NCBI GenBank assembly: GCA_963695835.1
Contig: CAVOHR010000001.1
Coordinates: 1,240,001-1,304,000 of the forward strand
DNA: 64,000 nucleotides
Direction of reading: 5' to 3'
Origin: VRUE01 sp963695835
GTDB taxonomy: Bacteria > Actinomycetota > Thermoleophilia > Solirubrobacterales > 70-9
This document shows, one piece after another, positions 51,867 to 60,154 of this stretch (position 1 is the stretch's first letter; each line of letters opens with the position of its first letter). The notes below the pieces were generated by a model. The model worked only from the letters and a program-made list of their open reading frames with translations. It was not told the origin of the DNA and ran no database searches. The position numbers and the translations under genes are program-made.

Positions 51867-54220
51867 GGGGTGAACTCCACTCGGATCGCCGTTGCGAATG
51901 CCTTGTGGGGGCGCACGAATTCAATCTTGGCCCCGTACTCCTCGAGAATGCCGCGCGAAATGGGCAGACCGAAACCCATGCCCTGGCCCAAGAGCGGGTC
52001 GATCTCGGTGGTGGTGGTTTCAAAGGGGCGAAACCATCGCTCAGCGTCGTCGAGGTCGAGTGCTTCGCCGGTATTTTCAATACGAAGTCTGACGACACTT
52101 CCCTCCTGAGCCTGGCTGGCGCTGGCAAGTATGCGCCCATCCACGCTGGCACCCTTGATCGCGTTGGTGAGGAGGTTGAGCAGCACGGCCATGAGCTCCG
52201 CGGGGAACATCGGTGGGGTACAGATATTCGCGGAGACCCGGTTTACGAAGGTGATGTTCCTGCGTTGCAGGGCGGGCTGAACCAGCTCAGCGCAGCGATC
52301 AAGACGCTCGCCGAGATGCTGACGGGAGCGGCGGCGAACCGCGCCCGGGCTGGTGAGGTCGATCAAGTAGGTCGCCTGGCGCTCGAGGCGGGCGCGGAGA
52401 TCGCGCGTACTCTGCTGGGCCTCCGCGACGGCTCGGCGCGCAGTGGCAGAGGTGAAGTTGTCGGGGTCTTCGCGCAGGCGGCCGAGAACGGTATCGGTGG
52501 TGCTGGCCATCGCGAGGAGGCCGTTAATCTCATGGACGAACTCCCCCATTTGGATGCCAACAGAAGCGAGAACGGGAGTGAGACGCTGCTCAGCAATAAG
52601 GGCGTTGATGGCGGTGGCGAGATGGTCCAGCTCATCTTCGAGGCGAGAGAGTTCGCGCTCGTAGGCAGCAGTGTTACCGGTGGCCATGCGAGTGCGCAGC
52701 GTTGAGACCTCATCCCGAGCGACCTCGATTCGGGCGCTGACCTCAGCTCGCCAGGTGGCCGCTGCGGGGATGTCATTGGATTCGAACTGGCGGTTGGCGC
52801 GGCGGTTCTCCCGGGCGAGTCTGGCCGCCTCTCGCTTCTGCAAACGCCCTGCGGCCCGAGCCCGGGTCAGCAGACCGATGCCAAGACGGGTGAGGTCGGT
52901 GAGGTTGTCGAAAGCGCGATTGGGGACAAACCCCTCACGATTTACGAGTGCCTCGAGTTCGCCGCTACGCTCACGGGTGAGAAAGATTGCACCAACATAG
53001 GAGTCCGAAGGCAGGAGGGTGAGGGCAAAGTCTTCGTCGTCGTCCCAGTCGATTTCTTCTTCGAGTTGCTGATTCTCGGCGATCAGGCTAAGTGCCCTGC
53101 TGCGAGTGGCGTAGTCGCGGTTGATCTCGAGCCAGTCGTTGTCGGGGGCGCCGTAGGGGAGGACACGGAAGCCCTCCGAGTAGACACGGACTCCAGCTAC
53201 ACCCTTTGACCAGTCGCGGAAGATATCGTTGCCCCGGCCGCGAGTTCGGGCGAAGATTCGAGCCTGGAAGAACGGGCCCGCCTTGGGCTTGGGGTGGCTG
53301 ACCTCGAAGATCTGGCGCCGTGCGTGTCCATCGGAGTAGTCGAGCTCGCGCTGGGTTGGAGCGACACAGAAGCGGACACCACTTCTTCGGGCATCGATCT
53401 CGAGCACCCACTCGACCGACTCGACGAGCTCGTCCCAATGCTCACCGCTGAAGGCGAAGTCGCCACTCAGGTTAATCTGGAAGCCCGGGTCGCGATTATT
53501 ACTTCGTTGATCTCGGACTCTCGGGGTCTTGAAGAGGAGTTTGCCCGGCTCGAGACGGCTGCGGAGCTGCTTTGAATCGATCAGAGCAGTCGGAGGCGAA
53601 AAGGCCTCGGCGTTGGCGACGAACTCAGTGAGGTCCGCATTGCTCCAAGCGTGGCGCAGACGGGAGAGTTTGATCTGCGTTCCAGAAGCGCGACTGCGAG
53701 CGGGAGCGTAACTCTCAAGACGCATCGCCTTGCCAGCCTGCTCGATAGTTCGAAACCGCTCAATTTTGCCCCAGTCGATGCGAGCGCTCACGGCCCGTGG
53801 ACGTCTTGCCCTCTCGGAATAGGGAACCGAGTCGACTTCGATGAGTCGAGCGAGCTTGTGGGCAGCGAGGCGACCAACACCCTTCTCACCCGTGTAGCGG
53901 CGGCCGAATCGGGAGGAGCGCCGCTCTCCGGCGGTCTTTGAGCGGCCAGCGAGGCGTAGAAACCCTTCGCGGAACTGGAGAAGGGTCATGCCGGTGCCAT
54001 CGTCCGAGACGACAATCGAGCCGCCCTTCTCTGATGCAACCTTTTCGCCATGAACGGTCACGACTGTGGCGTCGGCGTCGTAAGAGTTCTTGACCAGCTC
54101 AAGGAGTGCGGTGGCGTCGCGACCGACCAAGAGCTCGCCGAGCTCACGGAAGAGCTGAGTGTCGACCACGAAGGTGGCCTGCTCAGGCCTGCTCTTCGGC
54201 TTGGGTGCAGATGCGGCCAT
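51863..54220 (-). CDS. Dual-GHKL ATPase / histidine-kinase-like protein
   Basis: 785 residues from ATG 54220 (GTG 54295 would add 25). The N-terminal module is Hsp90/MORC-like: N box ELVKNSYDAD, G1 DDGTGM, GEKGVGRLAAHKLA. A long middle has beta and coiled-coil regions. The C-terminus is histidine-kinase-like: His563 in GEFVHEINGLLAM, N box LLNLLTNAIKG, F box RWFRPFETTT, G2 GQGMGFGLPIS. No membrane segment, so it senses an internal cue. It heads an operon with a receiver-like and an orphan protein. Confidence 0.82.
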   Translation of the reverse strand: MAASAPKPKSRPEQATFVVDTQLFRELGELLVGRDATALLELVKNSYDADATVVTVHGEKVASEKGGSIVVSDDGTGMTLLQFREGFLRLAGRSKTAGERRSSRFGRRYTGEKGVGRLAAHKLARLIEVDSVPYSERARRPRAVSARIDWGKIERFRTIEQAGKAMRLESYAPARSRASGTQIKLSRLRHAWSNADLTEFVANAEAFSPPTALIDSKQLRSRLEPGKLLFKTPRVRDQRSNNRDPGFQINLSGDFAFSGEHWDELVESVEWVLEIDARRSGVRFCVAPTQRELDYSDGHARRQIFEVSHPKPKAGPFFQARIFARTRGRGNDIFRDWSKGVAGVRVYSEGFRVLPYGAPDNDWLEINRDYATRSRALSLIAENQQLEEEIDWDDDEDFALTLLPSDSYVGAIFLTRERSGELEALVNREGFVPNRAFDNLTDLTRLGIGLLTRARAAGRLQKREAARLARENRRANRQFESNDIPAAATWRAEVSARIEVARDEVSTLRTRMATGNTAAYERELSRLEDELDHLATAINALIAEQRLTPVLASVGIQMGEFVHEINGLLAMASTTDTVLGRLREDPDNFTSATARRAVAEAQQSTRDLRARLERQATYLIDLTSPGAVRRRSRQHLGERLDRCAELVQPALQRRNITFVNRVSANICTPPMFPAELMAVLLNLLTNAIKGASVDGRILASASQAQEGSVVRLRIENTGEALDLDDAERWFRPFETTTTEIDPLLGQGMGFGLPISRGILEEYGAKIEFVRPHKAFATAIRVEFTP

Positions 54221-54386
54221 ATCAGTGCGGAGTCTTACGAACGCCAGCCAATGAGAGTGATCCGAGGACGGCGCTGAAACAAATCTGGCTGGCACGATCC
54301 ATGTCCCACGAGTCTGCTGCGGACTTTCGGAAATCGACGGGGCTGCCTACCAAGGTGCGAGCCTGGGCCGGTTTCATCGGTTCAGA

Positions 54387-54422
54387 CGTTTGCAAACGGC
54401 CCGCTTTTGGCTGGTCGTTTGC
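54387..54422. promoter_or_regulatory. CGTTTGCA repeats between the island and the sirtuin gene
   Basis: CGTTTGCAAACG (54387-54398) is a perfect 12-base palindrome; CGTTTGCA recurs at 54415-54422. They lie in the 230-base gap between the divergent kinase operon and the sirtuin gene and could serve as an operator for either. The rest of the gap shows no gene. Confidence 0.4.
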
Positions 54423-54450
54423 ATTTCCGCTCCCTGAAATGATCCCATGA

Positions 54451-55221
54451 ATGAGAACACCGCCAGATGAGATCCAAGCTACGGATTTGGAGCGGCTCGC
54501 CGAGCTGATCGGCGAGTCGGATTGCACCGTCGCGCTGACCGGGGCCGGCGTCTCGGTGCCCTCGGGGATTCCCGACTTCCGCACGCCCGAGACCGGCCTC
54601 TGGGCGAACGTCGACCCGATGGAGGTCGCCCACATCGACGTCTTCGAGCGCGACCCGGCCCGCTTCTGGTCCTACTACCGGCCGCGCTTCCAGGCGCTCG
54701 GCGACAAACGGCCGAACGCGGCCCACGAGGCGCTGGCAGAGCTCGAGCGCCGCGGCCTGCTGGAGGCCGTGATCACCCAGAACATCGACCGCCTGCACCG
54801 CGCCGCCGGCTCGCGGGAGGTGGTCGAGGTGCACGGCTCGATCGAGACGTCGACCTGTAGGGAGTGCGAGGCGGCCTACGGGATCGACGAGGTCGAGGCG
54901 CTGTTCGACGCCGAGGGCGTCGCCCGCTGCGCCGAATGCGGCGGCGCCGTCAAGCCCGACGTCGTCCTCTTCGGCGAGCTGCTGCCGGAAGCGGCGATCG
55001 CCCGCGCGCAGGCGCTGGCCGGGCAGGCCGAGCTGATGCTCTGCGTCGGCTCCTCGCTCGCCGTCCACCCGGTCGCGGCGCTGCCGGGCGTGACCCTCGA
55101 GAGCGGCGGGCGGCTGGCGATCGTCACCAGGGGACCGACCCCGTACGACGCCGAGGCGGAGCTGAAGCTCGAGGGCGAGGTCGACGCCGAGCTGGCGGCG
55201 CTCGCCGCGGCGCTCGCCTAG
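54451..55221 (+). CDS. Sir2-family NAD-dependent protein deacylase (CobB-like)
   Basis: 256 residues. NAD motif TGAGVSVPSGIPDFR, catalytic His in VVEVHGSIE, QNIDRLHRAAG, and four zinc-site Cys (STCRECE ... ARCAECGG). VGSSLAVHPVAALP closes the fold. Typical size for a standalone deacetylase/deacylase acting on acyl-CoA synthetase and other proteins. Composition is GC-rich again, so it lies outside the island. Confidence 0.93.
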   Translation: MRTPPDEIQATDLERLAELIGESDCTVALTGAGVSVPSGIPDFRTPETGLWANVDPMEVAHIDVFERDPARFWSYYRPRFQALGDKRPNAAHEALAELERRGLLEAVITQNIDRLHRAAGSREVVEVHGSIETSTCRECEAAYGIDEVEALFDAEGVARCAECGGAVKPDVVLFGELLPEAAIARAQALAGQAELMLCVGSSLAVHPVAALPGVTLESGGRLAIVTRGPTPYDAEAELKLEGEVDAELAALAAALA

Positions 55222-55234
55222 CTCGCCGCGGCGC

Positions 55235-55552
55235 TCAGAACCTGATCGCCGCGTCGCGGCAGGCGGCGGAGACCGCTTCCCCCCACGGGTCCTCGAGTCC
55301 CGAGGCCCGCTGGCAGAGCGCGGCGGCTTTCGCGCCGCAGCCGTTGATCAGCTCGGCGCCGGTGCGACCGGCGATCGGCGCGCTGATGCAACCCGGCCCG
55401 GGGCCGGGACGGCTGTCGCCGGCGGTCGCCAGGATCAGCGCGAGGATCGCGATCGCGGTGACGAGGCTCCCCCAGACCACGACCCGGCGCTCGCGCGACG
55501 ACAGCTGCCGCAGCGGCGTGTTCGTCCGTTGCCAGTGTCCTTCCAGGGGCAT
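55235..55552 (-). CDS. Single-pass membrane hypothetical protein
   Basis: 105 residues from ATG 55552. Basic N-terminus, one membrane segment (VVVWGSLVTAIAILALILATA), then an outer domain with four Cys (GPGCISAPI, INGCGAKAAALCQRA, SAACRDAA) that may form two disulfides. No family recognised. Convergent with the sirtuin gene. Confidence 0.65.
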   Translation of the reverse strand: MPLEGHWQRTNTPLRQLSSRERRVVVWGSLVTAIAILALILATAGDSRPGPGPGCISAPIAGRTGAELINGCGAKAAALCQRASGLEDPWGEAVSAACRDAAIRF

Positions 55553-55762
55553 CGCCGGGCAGCGTAGCCGATCCCGCCGGGCGCGATTCCGACAAATGGG
55601 AGAACTCGCTCGGCCGATCTTTGGACGCTTGTACGTACTGGCGGTCGGCGGATCGCGGCAGGGTTATCGCGTCGATGTCAAAGCCATCGGGAGCGCCGAC
55701 GCCCGTGCAGAGCGTTCGTCGCGACCGCCGGCTCCCCAGATGAGAAAGGAAGCAGTGGATCA

Positions 55763-57127
55763 ATGGAATGGTTGAGCGAAGGCGCCAACTCATGGCAGCT
55801 CACCGCCGCGACCCTGGTCGGCCTGATGAGCGTCCCCGGCCTGGTGGTCCTCTACGGCGGAGTGATGCAGAAACGCTGGTCGGTGAACTCGATGATGATG
55901 GCGTTCGTCGCATTTGCGATCGTGCTCATCCTCTGGTGCCTGTTCGCGTTCCGGATGGCCTTCGGCACGCCGATGCACATCTTCGGGTCCGGCGGCGGTG
56001 AATTCCTCGCCAACATGTGGGGCAAGCCGGCTTCGATCCTGAGCGCGGCCAGCGAGCTCGGGCACGGCCACATTCCACTTCTGCCGACGGTTTCCGAAGA
56101 AATCGAATTCCCGCAGTCGACCCTGGCCTACTTCCAGATCGTCTTCGCGGCGATCACGCCGATCCTGATGCTCGGCTCGGTGCTGGGGCGGATCAACTTC
56201 AAAGCGTGGATTCCGTTCGTAGCCCTCTGGACGGTCTTCGTCTACACGATCAACGCCTTCCTCATCTGGGGCGGCGGCTACTTCGCCCAGCACGGCGCGG
56301 TCGACTTCTCCGGTGGATACGTGATCCACCTGGCCGCTGGAGTCTCCGGGTTCGTCGCGGCGGCGGTCGTCGGGCCGCGCCTGCAGCGCGATCGCGAGGT
56401 CGACGCGCCGAACAACCTGGCGATGGTCGCGGTCGGCGCCGGTCTGCTCTGGCTGGGCTGGAACGGCTTCAACGGCGGCGACTGGTACTCGGCCGGCTCC
56501 GTCGCCTCGGCGGCGGTGCTCAACACCAACCTCTGCACCGCCGTCGCCTTCCTGGTCTGGGTCGCCTGGGACTACCTGACCGGGCGCAAGCCGAGCCTGA
56601 TCGGCAGCGTCAACGGGATGATCGTCGGCCTCGTCGCGATCACCCCCGGGGCCGGGTTCGTCAACGGCTGGGGGGCGATCATGATCGGCGTGGTCGCCAG
56701 CACCATCGTCTACTTCGCGCTCAACTACCTGAGTCGAACGGCGCCGTTCCGCAACGTAGACGACACGCTCGGCGTCGTCTACACGCACGGCTTCGCCGGT
56801 GTCTGCGGCGGTCTGCTCGTCGGCATCTTCGCCAACAGCGCGATGGCCGAAACGACGCTTGCCGGCACGATCTCCGGCGGCGGCCTGCACCTGCTCGGCT
56901 GGCAGGCGCTGACCGCGCTGTGGGTGATCGTCTTCTCGGCGATCGGCACCTACGTCCTGCTCAAGATCGTCAGCATCTTCGTCTCGCTGCGGATGACCGA
57001 GGAGGACATGGAGACCGGCGACATCGCCGTCCACGGTCACGAGGTGTACCCGTCCGACGTGCCCTCCCTCGGCTACCCCGACGGGGTGCCGCAGGCGGCT
57101 GCGCCGGCGTCGGGAGGCGCCACGTAG
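55763..57127 (+). CDS. amtB: Ammonium transporter (Amt/MEP/Rh)
   Basis: 454 residues. About eleven membrane segments, without a cleaved signal (the first segment ends the short N-terminus). Conserved: WLGWNGFNGGD, DFSGGYVIHLAAGVSGF with the twin-His pore residue, and THGFAGVCGGLLVGIFAN with the second. Takes up NH4+/NH3. Start ATG 55763 with GAAAGGAAG upstream. No glnK follows; the C-terminal tail is short and Pro/Ala-rich. A strong terminator follows. Confidence 0.94.
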   Translation: MEWLSEGANSWQLTAATLVGLMSVPGLVVLYGGVMQKRWSVNSMMMAFVAFAIVLILWCLFAFRMAFGTPMHIFGSGGGEFLANMWGKPASILSAASELGHGHIPLLPTVSEEIEFPQSTLAYFQIVFAAITPILMLGSVLGRINFKAWIPFVALWTVFVYTINAFLIWGGGYFAQHGAVDFSGGYVIHLAAGVSGFVAAAVVGPRLQRDREVDAPNNLAMVAVGAGLLWLGWNGFNGGDWYSAGSVASAAVLNTNLCTAVAFLVWVAWDYLTGRKPSLIGSVNGMIVGLVAITPGAGFVNGWGAIMIGVVASTIVYFALNYLSRTAPFRNVDDTLGVVYTHGFAGVCGGLLVGIFANSAMAETTLAGTISGGGLHLLGWQALTALWVIVFSAIGTYVLLKIVSIFVSLRMTEEDMETGDIAVHGHEVYPSDVPSLGYPDGVPQAAAPASGGAT

Positions 57128-57180
57128 CAGCAGGCGCCGCGAGCGGATGCGGGCTCGTGGCGCACCCGTTCCTCCCACCG

Positions 57181-57212
57181 AACCGCCCCCGGAGCTCTCC
57201 CCGGGGGCGGTT
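57181..57212. terminator. Terminator after amtB
   Basis: AACCGCCCCCGG and CCGGGGGCGGTT arms around AGCTCTCC form a near-perfect stem 54 bases after the amtB stop and 25 bases before the convergent LysR gene stop. Likely acts in both directions. Confidence 0.75.
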
Positions 57213-57236
57213 CGCGTTTCCGGGGAGACGACTCGC

Positions 57237-58148
57237 TCAGGCGGCCTGCTGCGCGCGTGCCGCCTCGCGCAGCACGTCGAGCATCGTCGCCACCGCCGGA
57301 GAGACCGCGGCGGAGCGGGGAGTGGCGGCGAGCACCTTGCGCACCGGGCTGCCCGGGTGCAGGGCGCGGACGCCGATGTCCTCGCGGATCGTCGAGAGCG
57401 CCATCTGCGGGATCAGGGCGACCCCGACGCCGGCGGCGACCAGGCCCTGCACCGCCTGGTAGTCGTCGCTCTCGAAGGAGACGCTCGGCTCGAAGCCGGC
57501 GGCGTTGCAGGAGCGGACGACGTGCCGGGCGCAGGGACTCGACTCGGAGGTCTGGATCCAGGCCTCGCCGGCGAGGTCCTCGAGCCGCACCCGCATGCGC
57601 CCGGCGAGCGGATGGTCGCGGGGGAGGGCCAGGTGAAGCGGATCCTCCAGCAGCTCGAAGCGCCGCATTCCCGCTCCGAGGCGCTCGCCCGCCCCCTCGA
57701 ACTCGTAGAGCAGGACCAGGTCGAACTCGCCGGTCCGCAGCCGCGGCGCGATCTCCTCCGGCTCGCCCTCGGCGAGCGTCACGTCCACTCCCGGATGCGA
57801 GGCGCGGAAGGCGGCGATCGCCTGCGGCATCAGGGTCGCCCCGGCGCTCGGGAAGGAGGCGGTCCGCAGGCGGCCGCCGCGGCCGGCCGCGATCGCCGCG
57901 ACCTCCGTCTCGGCCTTCTCCATCTGCGCCAGGATCCCGTCGACGTGGCCCGCCAGCGCCGCGCCGGCGGGCGTCGGGCGGACGCCGCCGCGGCTGCGCT
58001 CGATCAACGGTACGCCGACCTCGCCCTCCAGGGTCGCGATCGCCTGCGAGACCGCCGACTGCGAATAGGAGAGGGCGTCGGCCGCCGCCGAGAAGGAGCC
58101 GTGGCCGACGACCTCCCGGAAGACGTTGAGGCGGTTGGCGTTGAGCAT
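57237..58148 (-). CDS. LysR-type transcriptional regulator
   Basis: 303 residues from ATG 58148. Winged HTH: LNVFREVVGHGSFSAAADAL and YSQSAVSQAIATLEGEVGVPL, followed by the effector-binding periplasmic-protein fold (RLRTASFPSAGATLMPQAIA). Divergent from the universal stress protein gene, its probable target. Effector unknown. Confidence 0.92.
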   Translation of the reverse strand: MLNANRLNVFREVVGHGSFSAAADALSYSQSAVSQAIATLEGEVGVPLIERSRGGVRPTPAGAALAGHVDGILAQMEKAETEVAAIAAGRGGRLRTASFPSAGATLMPQAIAAFRASHPGVDVTLAEGEPEEIAPRLRTGEFDLVLLYEFEGAGERLGAGMRRFELLEDPLHLALPRDHPLAGRMRVRLEDLAGEAWIQTSESSPCARHVVRSCNAAGFEPSVSFESDDYQAVQGLVAAGVGVALIPQMALSTIREDIGVRALHPGSPVRKVLAATPRSAAVSPAVATMLDVLREAARAQQAA

Positions 58149-58250
58149 AAGTAATGCTAATTCTAGCGACAAGTAAATGCAGTTGCGCTAATGCGGCGGC
58201 GCTGCCACCATCGTCTCAAGACTTCCAATCTCACTTCAAGGAGGCAACCG

Positions 58251-58961
58251 ATGGCACTGAAGATCGTCGTTTCCTACGACGACACCGACAACGACCGCGA
58301 CGCGCTGGCGCTCGGCCGCCTGCTGGCCTACTCCGGCGCCGAGCTCTCGCTCGCCTACGTCCGCCACTCGTTCGGCGAATCGCTCGAGCAGAAGCAGGCG
58401 GAGGAGCTGCTGGCCCGCGGGGCCGCCTCGGTCGGCGCGCCGGACATGCCCCGCCAGGTGGTGGTCAACCCCAACACCAGCGTCGGCTTGATGGAACTGG
58501 CCGAGCGGGAGAACGCCGACGTGATCGTCTTCGGCTCCGAGTACCGGACCGCCGACGGCACCGTGAAGCCGGGGATCTCGGCCCACAAACTGCTGCTGGG
58601 CGGCCCGGCGGCGGTCGCCGTCGCCCCGGCGGGCCTGCGCTCGCACCCCTCGGTGAGCGTCAACGCGATCGGCGTCATCGACGAGGGCGACGAGGCCGCC
58701 CGCGCCACCGCCGACAGCCTGGCGGCGACGCTCGGCGCCTCGGTCAAGGCGGGGGCGGAGGGCCCGCTCGACCTGCTGGTCGTCGGCTCGCGCCCCGAGG
58801 CGCCGCAGGGCAAGGTCGTCCTCAGCGCCTCCAGCGACTACGCGGTCGAGGCGGCGACCTACCCGGTGATCGTCGTCCCGCGCGGGGTCACGATCCGCTT
58901 CGATTCCGGCGCGCCCGCGTCGGCGCCGTCCGACCCCCCGGTCAGCGCTCAGGGCGCCTAG
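58251..58961 (+). CDS. Universal stress protein (UspA family), two-domain
   Basis: 236 residues from ATG 58251 with AAGGAGG. First Usp domain KIVVSYDDTDNDRDALALGRLL to GSEYRTADG with a G-x2-G-x9-G-like end; the second half (SVNAIGVIDEGDEAARATAD, LLVVGSRPEAPQGK) repeats the fold. Loss of the exact GxxGxGG nucleotide motif makes ATP binding uncertain. The C-terminus is Ala/Pro/Ser-rich. Divergent LysR regulator. Confidence 0.85.
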   Translation: MALKIVVSYDDTDNDRDALALGRLLAYSGAELSLAYVRHSFGESLEQKQAEELLARGAASVGAPDMPRQVVVNPNTSVGLMELAERENADVIVFGSEYRTADGTVKPGISAHKLLLGGPAAVAVAPAGLRSHPSVSVNAIGVIDEGDEAARATADSLAATLGASVKAGAEGPLDLLVVGSRPEAPQGKVVLSASSDYAVEAATYPVIVVPRGVTIRFDSGAPASAPSDPPVSAQGA

Positions 58962-59391
58962 TCACGAGGATCACGGCCGCGACCTCCGGGTCGCGGCCGC
59001 CGAGCCTTTCCCGCGCCTGTCCCAGGGGCACCGGTCTCGCCTGCTGCCCGCCGAGCATTGCGGCCACCGTCGCCTCCGGCAGATCCGCCTCGACCACGAA
59101 GGCGTCAGGCATGTGCGGCTGCGGCGCGGCGTCGAGCTCGCGCCGGGTCACGTCCTCCGAGGAGCGCTCCGCGTTCGACCAGCCCTGGCCGAAGGAGAGC
59201 TCGGGGGTGTCGAGGTGCGGGCCCTCGAGGACCCGCAGGGTGCTCTCGCGCGGGTCCCAGTCGCGTTCGCCGAGCCGGATCGGATGGCCGGCGAGCCATG
59301 GCGCGATCACCGTTTCGGCCAGCTCGCCGGCGCTCAGGTTGAAGGCGCGGGCGTGGTTGAGCCCGCCGCCGATCTCGACATGGAAGGACAC
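58942..59391 (-). CDS. Conserved hypothetical protein
   Basis: 149 residues from ATG 59391. Opens HVEIGGGLNHARAFNLSAGE, then strands and a helical C-terminus; no cysteine. No known family recognised. Overlaps the tail of the convergent stress protein gene by 20 bases. Confidence 0.6.
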   Translation of the reverse strand: MSFHVEIGGGLNHARAFNLSAGELAETVIAPWLAGHPIRLGERDWDPRESTLRVLEGPHLDTPELSFGQGWSNAERSSEDVTRRELDAAPQPHMPDAFVVEADLPEATVAAMLGGQQARPVPLGQARERLGGRDPEVAAVILVTRRPER

Positions 59392-59409
59392 CCCGACGAC
59401 CCTACCGGG

Positions 59410-59457
59410 ACGTGCCGGGAGTCAGCCCCCTATGTGGGCACCGAATCGACGGCACGT
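59410..59457. repeat. Possible fourth hairpin element
   Basis: ACGTGCCG and CGGCACGT outer arms (59410-59417, 59450-59457) around GCCC-CCTATGT-GGGC. It shares the CCTATG centre and C/G-rich inner stem with the other copies but not the CGTTGAAG ends. It lies in a divergent gap. Confidence 0.35.
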
Positions 59458-59486
59458 CCGCTCGGCGCGTCGGCGATGATCCCGGC

Positions 59487-60143
59487 GTGAGACCCGCGCC
59501 GCCCGACGCCGTCGTCTTCGACAACGACGGCCTGCTGCTCGACACCGAGTCCGTCTGGACGCGGGCCGAGCGCGACCTGTTCGAGCGGCGCGGCCTGGAG
59601 TTCACGCCGGTGCACAAGCGCGAGCTGGTCGGCGCCTCGGCCGAGATCGCCGGCGGGATCCTCGAGTGGCGGCTGCAGGAGCCGGGCCGGGCGGTGGCCC
59701 TGATCGAGGAGCTGAACGAGCTGGTGGTCGCCGAGCTCGAGCACGGGGTGGAGGCGATGGTCGGCGCCCGCGAGCTGGTGGGGGAGCTGAAGCTGCGGGG
59801 GACGCCGATCGGCCTGGTCTCCAACTCGCCGCCGCACTTCGTGCGCCGCTCGCTCGAGATCGTCGGCTTCGAGGACCGCTTCGACGTCGTCCTCAGCGCC
59901 CACGAAGTGGCGGCGCCGAAGCCCGCGCCGGAGCCCTACCTGGAGGCCTGCCGGCGGCTCGGGGTCGAGCCCGGCCCCGGCGTCGTCGCCCTCGAGGACT
60001 CGCCGACCGGGGTCGCCGCCGCCCGCGCCGCCGGCCTCACCGTGATCGGCATCCCCTCGATCGAAGGCGTCGCCCTGGAGGAAGCTCACCACCTGGCCGC
60101 TTCGCTGCTCGATGACATCGTCGCCCGCCATCTTTCGCTCTGA
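59487..60143 (+). CDS. HAD-family phosphatase (beta-phosphoglucomutase-like)
   Basis: 218 residues from GTG 59487. Motif I VVFDNDGLLLDTESVW, motif II LVSNSP, motif III KPAPEPYLEA, motif IV ALEDSPTGVAAARAAG. A helical cap at about 20-85 is subclass I. The first Asp is followed by N-D-G, as in many members. Hydrolyses or moves phosphate on a small molecule, identity not readable. Confidence 0.92.
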   Translation: MRPAPPDAVVFDNDGLLLDTESVWTRAERDLFERRGLEFTPVHKRELVGASAEIAGGILEWRLQEPGRAVALIEELNELVVAELEHGVEAMVGARELVGELKLRGTPIGLVSNSPPHFVRRSLEIVGFEDRFDVVLSAHEVAAPKPAPEPYLEACRRLGVEPGPGVVALEDSPTGVAAARAAGLTVIGIPSIEGVALEEAHHLAASLLDDIVARHLSL

Positions 60144-60154
60144 GCTTCGGCGAG

